A stretch of 64,000 nucleotides of DNA from Tubiluchus corallicola (GCA_030141605.1 JAQGDQ010000365.1:106643-170642); one strand, 5' to 3'; positions 1 through 9,860 are shown, counted from the first letter of the stretch. Notes: generated from the letters alone by a model not told the origin. A program made the numbers and translations.

Positions 1-1846
1 TGTTACAGTAGAGATAGAGCTTAACTCAGAGGCGCTAATCACAGACTTTGGTATTAATGGAGTAAAAAACATAAGTATTGATGACGAAGCGGGCACGATT
101 ACGGGAGAGGTTGAAGTATATGGGACAAACTTAAGTGATATAGCTCCGTCTGTTTTAGAGATCTCTGGGGGAGCTAGCGTGAGTCCATTAGAAGCTGATT
201 TGCAGGACTTTGCATCTGATGTGGATTACATTGTAACATCACAAGACGGAGATAACTCAAAAACATATACAGTTACAATAACCAACCGACCAACACTTAA
301 AGCAGTTAGCTACAACAATGAAAACAGAGTGGGCGCTGGTGATTTCGAAAAGACTAATCTTTTTGAGATAAGCAACCTGATAGATGGAGCTTGGAGCTAC
401 GGCTTGTCCATAGAGGGAAATACAGAAATCACAGGAACGGTTACAGTAACAGGAGGTGAAGGAGTAATCAATAACACTATGGCTTTAGATGACTGGAAGG
501 GTATAGGTAGCGACAAAAACCTGTCTATAGAGTTAAGGCTTTATACAGCAGGAGTGGCAGAGCGAAGTGCTACTCATACCAACATTTCCAAGGAGCAGTA
601 CATGATAAAAACATGGCAGGACTTGCAGGGGATGAAGTATGATTTAGTCGGCGACTACACAGTGGAAAATGATATAACCTTCCCTGCCCCCTCTCAAACA
701 GGAGGCACTTTCCCGGATGCTCTTCCTGAAACAGGCTTTGACCCTGTGGGGAATAATTCCGCGTTTAAAGGCTCATTTGATGGACAGAACAATGTGATAA
801 GCAAATTATATATAAAGAGAACGTCTGGTAATAATACAGGTCTGTTTGGCTATGCTTCGGAAGCAACCATTGAGAATGTGGGGATAGTTGAGCCCTTTGT
901 AGATGCGAAAGGAGAGAACGTCGGTAGTCTGGTGGGGTATACTAGTGGCACTGCTGACACCAATTCTAATATTAGCAACAGTTACGTTACGGATGGTAGT
1001 ATTAAAAGTACTTCTAATTATGTTGGTGGCCTGGTGGGGCGTGTGCGTAATAGCGTTATTATTACCTCGAGTTATGCTACGAATAATAGCGTGACTGGAT
1101 CAAACTTTACTGGTGGCTTGGTGGGGAGTACGAACTATTATTCGCCTACGACTTCTAGCATTATCACTTCGAGTTATGCTACGGATAATAATGTGGTGTC
1201 GTCAGGGACTGCTATCGGCGGCCTGGTGGGGTATGCGCGTGACATTACTATTACTTCGAGTTATGCTACGAATAGTTTTACGACAACTGGTACTGCTATT
1301 GGTGGCCTGGTGGGGAATTTAGGTACTACTACAGGTAAGACTTCTATTATTGACAGATGTTACGTTACAGGCAGTGTAGAAGGCAGCAAGCATATTGGTG
1401 GCCTGGTGGGGTGGCATTCAGGGAATTCTACTATTAAAGACAGCTATGCTACAGCCAGTGTAGAAGGAGATGATAATGTCGGCGGCTTGGTGGGGCACTT
1501 TAGACCTAATGTTCCTATTGAAAACTGCTATGCTACGGGCAGAGTATATGGAACGGGTAATGTCGGCGGCTTGATAGGGTTTGATGGTATTGGAACTACT
1601 CCTGCCAGTTACTGCTACTGGGATAAGGCCAGTACGGAGCAAGATACTTCTGCTGGAACTGAAGAGATGGGTGTTTCTTCAGGAGTTCACCTGGTGAAAG
1701 ATGGAGATGGATATATAGATGAAGAGGAAGATGGCAATGGTACTGAAAGAGTTTTTGAAGGTTGGTCTATTAGTGACGGTGGCACTGAAACTTGGCAATG
1801 GCGGGGTAATGGTCAATGGCCTGTTCTCACTTGGCAGAATAACTAA
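1..1846 (+). CDS. DUF5018/GLUG-repeat surface protein, 3' part (5' end outside window)
   Basis: The frame is open from base 2 to the stop at 1844-1846, with no true start in the window, so this is the C-terminal part of a longer protein. It begins in the last Ig-like (DUF5018-like) unit. After about 300 residues it enters a run of GLUG motifs: repeated GGLVG plus SYAT or CYATG at about 20-35 residue spacing, roughly bases 839-1590. It ends with the CYWDK...AGTEEMG block that commonly closes GLUG proteins. GLUG repeats are expected to form a beta-helix-like stalk. The sequence matches 4117-5962 of the next gene with about eight base differences, so the two genes are a recent tandem duplication. 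Function is unknown; by analogy it is a surface or adhesin-like protein. A terminator follows at 1889. Confidence 0.85.
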   Translation, partial: VTVEIELNSEALITDFGINGVKNISIDDEAGTITGEVEVYGTNLSDIAPSVLEISGGASVSPLEADLQDFASDVDYIVTSQDGDNSKTYTVTITNRPTLKAVSYNNENRVGAGDFEKTNLFEISNLIDGAWSYGLSIEGNTEITGTVTVTGGEGVINNTMALDDWKGIGSDKNLSIELRLYTAGVAERSATHTNISKEQYMIKTWQDLQGMKYDLVGDYTVENDITFPAPSQTGGTFPDALPETGFDPVGNNSAFKGSFDGQNNVISKLYIKRTSGNNTGLFGYASEATIENVGIVEPFVDAKGENVGSLVGYTSGTADTNSNISNSYVTDGSIKSTSNYVGGLVGRVRNSVIITSSYATNNSVTGSNFTGGLVGSTNYYSPTTSSIITSSYATDNNVVSSGTAIGGLVGYARDITITSSYATNSFTTTGTAIGGLVGNLGTTTGKTSIIDRCYVTGSVEGSKHIGGLVGWHSGNSTIKDSYATASVEGDDNVGGLVGHFRPNVPIENCYATGRVYGTGNVGGLIGFDGIGTTPASYCYWDKASTEQDTSAGTEEMGVSSGVHLVKDGDGYIDEEEDGNGTERVFEGWSISDGGTETWQWRGNGQWPVLTWQNN

Positions 1847-1888
1847 AAACAGGATTTAAAAGAGGCAAAAGGATTGCTAATAATATCT

Positions 1889-1924
1889 AAAACCGTGCTA
1901 CACACAAAAGCACGGTTTTTTTTA
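1889..1924 (+). terminator. Rho-independent terminator after the first GLUG gene
   Basis: An 11-bp perfect stem (AAAACCGTGCT at 1889-1899 with its complement at 1909-1919) is followed by a T run. It closes the partial gene upstream and separates it from its tandem copy. Confidence 0.85.
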
Positions 1925-2032
1925 TATTTCTTACACAAGAAATTGCTTGCTTGCTTTTTTTTTCTTAAATTAAATAATAAATGACATAAATAGGTGTTTA
2001 ATCCAAAGTGTAGCATAAAAAATATTAAAGTT

Positions 2033-5000
2033 ATGATAACAGCATTATTAAAATCTACTGCAGTAGTGTTACTACTCTCATTCTTTACTTTTGTATTGGG
2101 ATGTAAAAAAGATGAGGAAGTACTTCCTCGCTCAGGTGAAAACGCGATCGCACGCTTTGACTTTGAGTACGGTAAAAACCCATCATTAAGCTTAACAGTT
2201 GTCGGAGTTATTTCAGGCACTGACATTACCTTGGATGTTCCATTTGATGCAGATATAGACTCATTAGTTCCCACCATAGAGATATCTGATAATGCCACTG
2301 TTGATCCGGTAAGTGGATTTGCTGTGGACTTTTCCGATAACACACTTGTTACATACACTGTGACAGCGGAAAATGGTGACCAGCGGGTCTATAGCGTAGT
2401 AGTTAGGCCCACTTCAAGTGATGAAAATGCGATTACGCGCTTTGACTTTGAGGCTGGAGAGAATCCGTCATTAATCGCAACTATTGTTGGAGATATATCA
2501 GGGACTGACATTACCTTGGATGTTCCATTTGATGCAGATATAGACTCATTAGTTCCCACCATAGAGATATCTGATAATGCCACTGTTGATCCGGTAAGTG
2601 GATTTGCTGTGGACTTTTCCGATAGCGCAACAACACCTGTTGCATACACAGTAGAAGCGGAAAATGGTGACCAGCGGGTCTATAGCGTAGTAGTTAGGCC
2701 CACTTCAAGTGATGAAAACGTGATTACGCGCTTTGACTTTGAGGCTGGAGAGAATCCGTCATTAATCACAACTATTGTTGGAGATATATCAGGGACTGAC
2801 ATTACCTTGGATGTTCCATTTGATGCAGATATAGACTCATTAGTTCCCACCATAGAGATATCTGATAATGCCACTGTTGATCCGGTAAGTGGATTTGCTG
2901 TGGACTTTTCCGATAGCGCAACAACACCTGTTGCATACACAGTAGAAGCGGAAAATGGTGACCAGCAGGTCTATAGTGTAGTAGTTAGGGCCGCTTTAGA
3001 TGATGAAAATGCGATTACGCGCTTTGACTTTGAGGCTGGAGAGAATCCGTCATTAATCACAACTATTGTTGGAGATATATCAGGGACTGACATTACCTTG
3101 GATGTTCCATTTGATGCAGATATAGACTCATTAGTTCCCACCATAGAGATATCTGATAATGCCACTGTTGATCCGGTAAGTGGATTTGCTGTGGACTTTT
3201 CCGATAGCGCAACAACACCTGTTGCATACACAGTAGAAGCGGAAAATGGTGACCAGCAGGTCTACAGTGTAGTAGTTAGGGCCGCTTTAGATGATGAAAA
3301 TGCGATTACGCGCTTTGACTTTGAGGCTGGAGAGAATCCGTCATTAATCACAACTATTGTTGGAGATATATCAGGGACTGACATTACCTTGGATGTTCCA
3401 TTTGATGCAGATATAGACTCATTAGTTCCCACCATAGAGATATCTGATAATGCCACTGTTGATCCGGTAAGTGGATTTGCTGTGGACTTTTCCGATAGCG
3501 CAACAACACCTGTTGCATACACAGTAGAAGCGGAAAATGGAGATACACAGGACTATACTGTAACAGTTATTGAAGATGAAAACACTGAGAAAAAGATTGA
3601 AAGTTTCGATTTTCTCGATGCAAACAATCCATTCCCAGATGTATTCGGTGTTGTAAATGAAGCTGCTAAAACAGTATCACTTACTGTACCTTACGGAACA
3701 AATGTAACGGCACTTATTCCAACTATTGTTATTTCGGACAATGCATCTGTTTCTCCTGGGAACGAGGAGCAAGTGAACTTTACAAACAATGTGGTGTACA
3801 CTGTTACTGCCCAAAATGGAGATACACAGCAATATACTGTAACAGTTATTGAAGATGAAAGCACTGAGAAAGAGATTAAAAGTTTCGATTTTCTCGATGC
3901 AAACAATCCATTCCCAGATGTATTCGGTGTTGTAAATGAAACTGATAAAACGGTATCACTTACTGTACCTTACGGAACAGATGTAACGGCACTTATTCCA
4001 ACTATTGTTATTTCGGACAATGCATCTGTTTCTCCTGGGAACGAGGAGCAAGTGAACTTTACAAACAATGTGGTGTACACTGTTACTGCCCAAAATGGAG
4101 ATACACAGGACTATACTGTTACAGTAGAGATAGAGCTTAACTCAGAGGCGCTAATCACAGACTTTGGTATTAATGGAGTAAAAAACATAAGTATTGATGA
4201 CGAAGCGGGCACGATTACGGGAGAGGTTGAAGTATATGGGACAAACTTAAGTGATATAGCTCCGTCTGTTTTAGAGATCTCTGGGGGAGCTAGCGTGAGT
4301 CCATTAGAAGCTGATTTGCAGGACTTTGCATCTGATGTGGATTACATTGTAACATCACAAGACGGAGATAACTCAAAAACATATACAGTTACAATAACCA
4401 ACCGACCAACACTTAAAGCAGTTAGCTACAACAATGAAAACAGAGTGGGCGCTGGTGATTTCGAAAAGACTAATCTTTTTGAGATAAGCAACCTGATAGA
4501 TGGAGCTTGGAGCTACGGCTTGTCCATAGAGGGAAATACAGAAATCACAGGAACGGTTACAGTAACAGGAGGTGAAGGAGTAATCAATAACACTATGGCT
4601 TTAGATGACTGGAAGGGTATAGGTAGCGACAAAAACCTGTCTATAGAGTTAAGGCTTTCTACAGCAGGAGTGGCAGAGCGAAGTGCTACTCATACCAACA
4701 TTTCCAAGGAGCAGTACATGATAAAAACATGGCAGGACTTGCAGGGGATGAAGTATGATTTAGTCGGCGACTACACAGTGGAAAATGATATAACCTTCCC
4801 TGCCCCCTCTCAAACAGGAGGCACTTTCCCGGATGCTCTTCCTGAAACAGGCTTTGACCCTGTGGGGAATAATTCCGCGTTTAAAGGCTCATTTGATGGA
4901 CAGAACAATGTGATAAGCAAATTATATATAAAGAGAACGTCTGGTAATAATACAGGTCTGTTTGGCTATGCTTCGGAAGCAACCATTGAGAATGTGGGGA

Positions 5001-5962
5001 TAGTTGAGCCCTTTGTAGATGCGAAAGGAGAGAACGTCGGTAGTCTGGTGGGGTATACTAGTGGCACTGCTGACACCAATTCTAATATTAGCAACAGTTA
5101 CGTTACGGATGGTAGTATTAAAAGTACTTCTAATTATGTTGGTGGCCTGGTGGGGCGTGTGCGTAATAGCGTTATTATTACCTCGAGTTATGCTACGAAT
5201 AATAGCGTGACTGGATCAAACTTTACTGGTGGCTTGGTGGGGAGTACGAACTATTATTCGCCTACGACTTCTAGCATTATCACTTCGAGTTATGCTACGG
5301 ATAATAATGTGGTGTCGTCAGTGTCTGCTATCGGCGGCCTGGTGGGGTATGCGCGTGACATTACTATTACTTCGAGTTATGCTACGAATAGTTTTACGAC
5401 AACTGGTACTGCTATTGGTGGCCTGGTGGGGAATTTAGGTACTACTACAGGTAAGACTTCTATTATTGACAGATGTTACGTTACAGGCAGTGTAGAAGGC
5501 AGCAAGTATATTGGTGGCCTGGTGGGGTGGCATTCAGGGAATTCTACTATTAAAGACAGCTATGCTACAGCCAGTGTAGAAGGAGATGATAATGTCGGCG
5601 GCTTGGTGGGGTGCTTTAGACCTAATGTTCCTATTGAAAACTGCTATGCTACGGGCAGAGTATATGGAACGGGTAATGTCGGCGGCTTGATAGGGTTTGA
5701 TGGTATTGGAACTACTCCTACCAGTTACTGCTACTGGGATAAGGCCAGTACGGAGCAAGATACTTCTGCTGGAACTGAAGAGATGGGTGTTTCTTCAGGA
5801 GTTCACCTGGTGAAAGATGGAGATGGATATATAGATGAAGAGGAAGATGGCAATGGTACTGAAAGAGTTTTTGAAGGTTGGTCTATTAGTGACGGTGGCA
5901 CTGAAACTTGGCAATGGCGGGGTAATGGTCAATGGCCTGTTCTCACTTGGCAGAACAACTAA
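2033..5962 (+). CDS. Giant surface lipoprotein with DUF5018-like Ig repeats and C-terminal GLUG beta-helix
   Basis: About 1,309 residues if started at the ATG at 2033. A GTG at 1994 is in frame but would put 13 residues before the signal peptide, so 2033 is preferred. A hydrophobic stretch ends in a lipobox (VLG-C, Cys24), and the mature protein starts CKKDEE, resembling the surface lipoprotein export signal of Bacteroidota. Five DUF5018-like Ig units of about 95-97 residues follow (from residues 36, 131, 228, 325 and 422). Next come two units of 93 residues (516, 609), one divergent unit (about 702), and a GLUG region (about 975-1220) ending in CYWDK. The repeats are nearly identical at DNA level. 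The role is not known; a long outer-surface stalk or adhesin is the likeliest inference. Confidence 0.85.
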   Translation: MITALLKSTAVVLLLSFFTFVLGCKKDEEVLPRSGENAIARFDFEYGKNPSLSLTVVGVISGTDITLDVPFDADIDSLVPTIEISDNATVDPVSGFAVDFSDNTLVTYTVTAENGDQRVYSVVVRPTSSDENAITRFDFEAGENPSLIATIVGDISGTDITLDVPFDADIDSLVPTIEISDNATVDPVSGFAVDFSDSATTPVAYTVEAENGDQRVYSVVVRPTSSDENVITRFDFEAGENPSLITTIVGDISGTDITLDVPFDADIDSLVPTIEISDNATVDPVSGFAVDFSDSATTPVAYTVEAENGDQQVYSVVVRAALDDENAITRFDFEAGENPSLITTIVGDISGTDITLDVPFDADIDSLVPTIEISDNATVDPVSGFAVDFSDSATTPVAYTVEAENGDQQVYSVVVRAALDDENAITRFDFEAGENPSLITTIVGDISGTDITLDVPFDADIDSLVPTIEISDNATVDPVSGFAVDFSDSATTPVAYTVEAENGDTQDYTVTVIEDENTEKKIESFDFLDANNPFPDVFGVVNEAAKTVSLTVPYGTNVTALIPTIVISDNASVSPGNEEQVNFTNNVVYTVTAQNGDTQQYTVTVIEDESTEKEIKSFDFLDANNPFPDVFGVVNETDKTVSLTVPYGTDVTALIPTIVISDNASVSPGNEEQVNFTNNVVYTVTAQNGDTQDYTVTVEIELNSEALITDFGINGVKNISIDDEAGTITGEVEVYGTNLSDIAPSVLEISGGASVSPLEADLQDFASDVDYIVTSQDGDNSKTYTVTITNRPTLKAVSYNNENRVGAGDFEKTNLFEISNLIDGAWSYGLSIEGNTEITGTVTVTGGEGVINNTMALDDWKGIGSDKNLSIELRLSTAGVAERSATHTNISKEQYMIKTWQDLQGMKYDLVGDYTVENDITFPAPSQTGGTFPDALPETGFDPVGNNSAFKGSFDGQNNVISKLYIKRTSGNNTGLFGYASEATIENVGIVEPFVDAKGENVGSLVGYTSGTADTNSNISNSYVTDGSIKSTSNYVGGLVGRVRNSVIITSSYATNNSVTGSNFTGGLVGSTNYYSPTTSSIITSSYATDNNVVSSVSAIGGLVGYARDITITSSYATNSFTTTGTAIGGLVGNLGTTTGKTSIIDRCYVTGSVEGSKYIGGLVGWHSGNSTIKDSYATASVEGDDNVGGLVGCFRPNVPIENCYATGRVYGTGNVGGLIGFDGIGTTPTSYCYWDKASTEQDTSAGTEEMGVSSGVHLVKDGDGYIDEEEDGNGTERVFEGWSISDGGTETWQWRGNGQWPVLTWQNN
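2138..3577 (+). repeat. Five tandem 285-291 bp DNA repeats encoding DUF5018-like units
   Basis: Units start at 2138, 2423, 2714, 3005 and 3296, giving periods of 285 and then exactly 291 bp. Units 2 to 5 are nearly identical in DNA, including silent positions. This is the pattern left by recent duplication or gene conversion rather than old domain duplication. The first unit is slightly diverged and two codons shorter. Confidence 0.9.
3578..4135 (+). repeat. Two tandem 279-bp repeats (second Ig-like unit type)
   Basis: Units start at 3578 and 3857, each beginning with GAA-(A)C/GC-ACTGAGAAA and encoding FDFLDANNPFPDVFGVV. They differ at only a few codons. They follow the 291-bp array in the same reading frame. 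Confidence 0.85.
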
Positions 5963-5998
5963 GAAAAGAGGAAGGAGTATATTTGCTTAATAATATTA

Positions 5999-6035
5999 AA
6001 AACCCGTGCTTACTGAAAAAGCACGGGTTTTTTTT
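5999..6035 (+). terminator. Rho-independent terminator after the full GLUG gene
   Basis: A 12-bp perfect stem (AAAACCCGTGCT at 5999-6010 with its complement at 6020-6031) is followed by a T run. It resembles the terminator at 1889 but has one more G-C pair and a different loop. Confidence 0.85.
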
Positions 6036-6235
6036 TTATCTTTGAAGGCAGCTAAAATTAAGAAAATGGTTAATCCTGGAGTTGTAAATATTACGAATAC
6101 AACTAAAAAATTTGGAAAGAGGTAAACTTGTTATTCAATAAAAATACTCAATCTTACTGTAGTTTGGCTCCGCCGGAAAAGGTATAATTGGAGTTGTCCG
6201 CAGGGAATGATATCATACAATAAAGTTAAGATTAG

Positions 6236-8683
6236 ATGCGGTTAATCTGCTTCAATATTGGTATATTCACTCTATTACCTTTTGTTTCACTAAAAGTATT
6301 GTCAGCTTCCGTATCTGCTATATCCGCAGACACGGAGCCCTTGGAGTATCCCTCAAACTTTAGGCTTGCTAAGCAAAGAGGTAACAGTTTCTATATAGCA
6401 TGGGACAATGCAGAAAAAGAGTGTGACGGGTACGTACTAGCTATTTACAAATACTACCTTCCCGTTTTCCAGAACGGGGTACAGCCTGAAGAGGACAGTG
6501 ACTTCAGAGATGATAGCTCTATTTTCTATATTGATGGAAGCATCTCCTCTTTTCGGTTTACTATACCGGAATATGAAACAGCATGGAGCTGTGCGCTTAT
6601 CCCATTTAATGGGCGTGGGGGAACCATAAAGTACAAAATGGATGGTTCTATCCCCCGGCTGGTACTTTACACTCCGCTGAATAACCTCCCTAATGCGTGG
6701 ATTAATGAGCTTCATTATGATAATCATGGTACAGATATTGGTGAAGCAGTTGAAATTGTAATTGAGAATAGCAGTCAATACAATACAGAGGACTTTCGCC
6801 TCTACCTTTATAACGGTAGCAGTGGAGAGCTTCAAAGTTCCGGCACAAAGGTTCTCTCGCAGGATCCTGTAAGCTCATTAAGTCAGTATGATTTTTTCAC
6901 TATAACTGTCAAGAACATACAAAATGGGCCGGAAGCTCTGGCGCTTGCATATAAATCGGAAGTGATACAGTTTATAAGCTATGAAGGGGTTTTTATAGCA
7001 ACTACAGGAGTTGCAAAGGATATGATCTCTACTGATATAGGGAAGGAAGAGCTTCCATCGACTTCTCCGGGTCATTCATTGCAACTATCAGGAACAGGCT
7101 CAACATATTATGATTTTGTGTGGAACGATCCTTTTGTATCTTCATTCGGGACGATAAATGCTGGACAAACTTTAACAGCATCCACCGATAATAAAACAGA
7201 GTGGACCGGGGCTGTTTCCGGTGACTGGAACGATGCCGCCAACTGGAGCAATGGTGTTCCGGATACTAACAGTAGCGTAGTTATACCGGCGGGGCGGTTA
7301 CACTATCCCAGGCTTACGTCTCCTGCTCCGTGTAAAACATTATACTTGGAGTCTGATGCCTTTCTGCTGGGTCAGGAGTTTCTTCCCGATGAGGTAGTTG
7401 TCTACTTAAGTCGAGAGTTAACTGCGGGTAAGTGGCTCTACTTGACATCCCCTGTAATTGGCATGCCACTATCTGCATTTCAGCCGGAATCGGGGATTGC
7501 CTATCTGACTGATTATGACAATTCAAAAACCACAGAAGAGGGCCCGTGGAGTCATATAAAGGATCAGTCACTGGCAATGGAGCCGGCAAAAGGATATGGT
7601 TTTTACAGCACGAGAGAAAGCGTTGTCCTGAGATTCAATGGTAAACCCATAAAAAAATCTGTAACTCGTAATTTGAAATATAGTGAAGGTGGCAATAACT
7701 GGAACTTTATTGGCAACCCGTATATGGCACCTGTTAAATGGAGTATGCAAGCTATGGATGGCACTACAAAATCGGCTTATATGTTTGATCCTAGTAATAA
7801 GACATATATAACCATTGATAGTAAAGGGAAGATTAACGGTGGCAATAAAGATGCTTATATCCCTTCAATGCAGGGATTTTTTATTGAGTCAACTTATGCT
7901 GCAAATATCACCCTTGATATTGCCACCACTGCTAATTCAAGAGATACCTTTCTAAAATCGGATGATATGCCTGGAGAGTTTATCCAACTGAAGATATCAG
8001 GGGTAAATGGTTCAGATATTGTGACGGTAAAGTTTGGGGAGAAGAATAGCAATCACTTTGATCAGATGGAGGACTCAAGAAAAATGTTACATCATGATAT
8101 CGGAGTACCTCAAATATATTTTGAGGTGGAGCAGGAGAGAGTTGCAGTACTACAACTCAAAGATTATCCTGAACTAATACCCGTAAGTATAGATATGCTT
8201 TTATACGAAGAGGCATCCATACAGCCTGTTATATCTGACAACTTTAATAAGCGGGTCAATGTAACCCTCCAGGATGCGGAAAGGGGGGAAGAGATAGACT
8301 TAAAAGAGCAAAGCAGTATCGAAGTGATACTGAAGCAAGAGTTTACAAAAGGGCGTTTCTCTCTTCATTTCAAGATGATAAACGATGAAAATGGAGCGGG
8401 AAATAGCGATAGTATAAATACCCCGGAGGCTCCTGTTACTCCTGATAATATGAGCGAGAGTGACACTAATATATTTGGATCGGACGGGGAGGTTTGTATT
8501 ATTTCGGAAGGTCTGCTTTATGGCAAATTTACAGTATTCAATATTGCCGGATATAAGGTTTTCAGCACAGATTTAAATGGTACGCCTACCTATTCAGTCC
8601 GCCTTCCTGAAGGCATATTTATAGTGAGATGGGCAAGTAGTAAAAAAGAGAAAGAAAAAACAGTGAAAGTAAGAGTTGACTGA
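6236..8683 (+). CDS. T9SS-exported multidomain protein with lamin-tail-like domain and type A sorting domain
   Basis: 815 residues. A hydrophobic N-terminus (residues 6-30) looks like a Sec signal peptide. Residues 155-290 begin NAWINELHYDNHGTD.GEAVEI, as in lamin-tail-like domains that accompany secreted Bacteroidota enzymes. A second block (about 320-350) has the W.G..SGDWNDAANWSNGVP motif seen in many large secreted proteins of the phylum. The last 60 residues (FTVFNIAGYKVFSTDL...LPEGIFIVRW...K.VKV.V) match a type A T9SS C-terminal sorting domain, so the protein should cross the outer membrane and be released or anchored outside. No catalytic domain is recognisable, so the function is unknown. 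It is convergent with the next gene, only 17 bp away. Confidence 0.8.
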   Translation: MRLICFNIGIFTLLPFVSLKVLSASVSAISADTEPLEYPSNFRLAKQRGNSFYIAWDNAEKECDGYVLAIYKYYLPVFQNGVQPEEDSDFRDDSSIFYIDGSISSFRFTIPEYETAWSCALIPFNGRGGTIKYKMDGSIPRLVLYTPLNNLPNAWINELHYDNHGTDIGEAVEIVIENSSQYNTEDFRLYLYNGSSGELQSSGTKVLSQDPVSSLSQYDFFTITVKNIQNGPEALALAYKSEVIQFISYEGVFIATTGVAKDMISTDIGKEELPSTSPGHSLQLSGTGSTYYDFVWNDPFVSSFGTINAGQTLTASTDNKTEWTGAVSGDWNDAANWSNGVPDTNSSVVIPAGRLHYPRLTSPAPCKTLYLESDAFLLGQEFLPDEVVVYLSRELTAGKWLYLTSPVIGMPLSAFQPESGIAYLTDYDNSKTTEEGPWSHIKDQSLAMEPAKGYGFYSTRESVVLRFNGKPIKKSVTRNLKYSEGGNNWNFIGNPYMAPVKWSMQAMDGTTKSAYMFDPSNKTYITIDSKGKINGGNKDAYIPSMQGFFIESTYAANITLDIATTANSRDTFLKSDDMPGEFIQLKISGVNGSDIVTVKFGEKNSNHFDQMEDSRKMLHHDIGVPQIYFEVEQERVAVLQLKDYPELIPVSIDMLLYEEASIQPVISDNFNKRVNVTLQDAERGEEIDLKEQSSIEVILKQEFTKGRFSLHFKMINDENGAGNSDSINTPEAPVTPDNMSESDTNIFGSDGEVCIISEGLLYGKFTVFNIAGYKVFSTDLNGTPTYSVRLPEGIFIVRWASSKKEKEKTVKVRVD

Positions 8684-8700
8684 CCTCTCCGTTTCAAACA

Positions 8701-9657
8701 TTAACGGGGCTGTGCCAGGCGTCCCTGCCATGTATCTATCTTTTCCATCTGTTTTTCAACTTTAGCAGAGAATTCAAAATTTTTTAACCCCCACTTTGGA
8801 GCAAGTAACATTTCAGGAGATGTGGAACTTACAAATCGTTCTACAACAATTTCAGGATTCAGCCTTTCGAGATAGCCAATCACAATATCTATATACTCTT
8901 TTTCCGAAAAAAGGATGAAGTCTTCAGGGGCTTTTGTATACTGCTCAGCCATAGCAGTGCCTTTATGTATCTGTAGTTGATGGAGCTTTATATTTTCTAT
9001 GGGGAGTCGGGAGATAGTCGTAGACTGCTCCATTATATCACTATTGGTTTCGCCGGGTAGGCCAAGTATCACATGGACACAGTTGTGTATGCCAAGTTTT
9101 GAGCATTTCTCAATTGCGCTCACCGACTCTTCCCAGGTATGTCTCCTGTTTAGTCTTGAAAGAGTCTCATTTTTAATGGATTCAACACCAATCTCTACCA
9201 TAATATAGTATTTCCCGGAGAGATGTTTCAGGTAATCCAAAACTTCGGCATTAAGGCAGTCTGGGCGCGTGGCGATAACCAGGCCTCTCACTCCCGGATA
9301 GCTAAGCGCTTCGGTGTATAGCTTTTTTAAAGTTTTCAGTGGAGCATACGTCCCGGAATAAGACTGAAAATATGCAAGAAAGCATCTGGCATTATATCTT
9401 TTTGAAAAAAAGTCTACTCCCTGCTTTATCTGTGTAGTAATACTACTCTCTGCTTTACAGTATGCAGGTTTAAAGGCGGTATTATTGCAGTATGTGCAGC
9501 CTCCTATTCCTTTACTTCCATCGCGATTTGGACAGGTGAACCCGGCATCAATAGAAAGCTTTTGCACTCTTTCGCTAAACTTATCTCTAAAAAAAGTGGA
9601 AAAATCGTTGTATCTTTTATTATGTCTCCACGGATACCTGTTCCCCATCTGTTTCAA
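8701..9657 (-). CDS. Radical SAM protein, YhcC/TIGR01212 family
   Basis: 318 residues. The iron-sulfur ligands are Cys42, Cys54 and Cys57, in the wide C-x11-C-x2-C spacing used by the YhcC/Elp3-like group, within TCPNRDG..GIGGCTYCNN. Downstream are the expected VIATRPDCL, E.GVES and LGLPGET segments. The family's length is usually 300-320 residues, so this looks complete. The substrate is not known for the family. Met4 is an alternative start. It is transcribed towards the T9SS gene and ends 17 bp from its stop. Confidence 0.88.
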   Translation of the reverse strand: MKQMGNRYPWRHNKRYNDFSTFFRDKFSERVQKLSIDAGFTCPNRDGSKGIGGCTYCNNTAFKPAYCKAESSITTQIKQGVDFFSKRYNARCFLAYFQSYSGTYAPLKTLKKLYTEALSYPGVRGLVIATRPDCLNAEVLDYLKHLSGKYYIMVEIGVESIKNETLSRLNRRHTWEESVSAIEKCSKLGIHNCVHVILGLPGETNSDIMEQSTTISRLPIENIKLHQLQIHKGTAMAEQYTKAPEDFILFSEKEYIDIVIGYLERLNPEIVVERFVSSTSPEMLLAPKWGLKNFEFSAKVEKQMEKIDTWQGRLAQPR

Positions 9658-9860
9658 TTTGGATTTTTATGTAACAAAAATAGAAAAATGAGGTATTTGC
9701 ATGGCGGAATATCTTGGTTTATATCGAGAAAAAATTTGATGGCAATCAGCAATCCCCTGGCATAAGTAAAATACAGAATGGGCCTTTTTGACGAAAAAGG
9801 GGTAGAAAGGTGAACCTTCCCCAAGGCTCAGGTCACTACCTGCACACTATTGTTGCGTTA

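Noticed and set aside
903-1322. Open frames MRKERTSVVWW... and MAWWGVRTII... inside the GLUG region (repeated at 5019-5438)
   Set aside because: They are out-of-frame readings of the GGLVG-coding repeats; the repeated GGTGGCCTGGTGGGG creates WWG in another frame.
2389-3522. Four 86-residue minus-strand frames spaced 291 bp apart
   Set aside because: They are shadows of the DUF5018-like repeats on the opposite strand; their spacing just reflects the repeat period.
2138-3577. CRISPR-like regular repetition
   Set aside because: Units are 291 bp, in frame and coding, with no short repeat plus unique spacer pattern.
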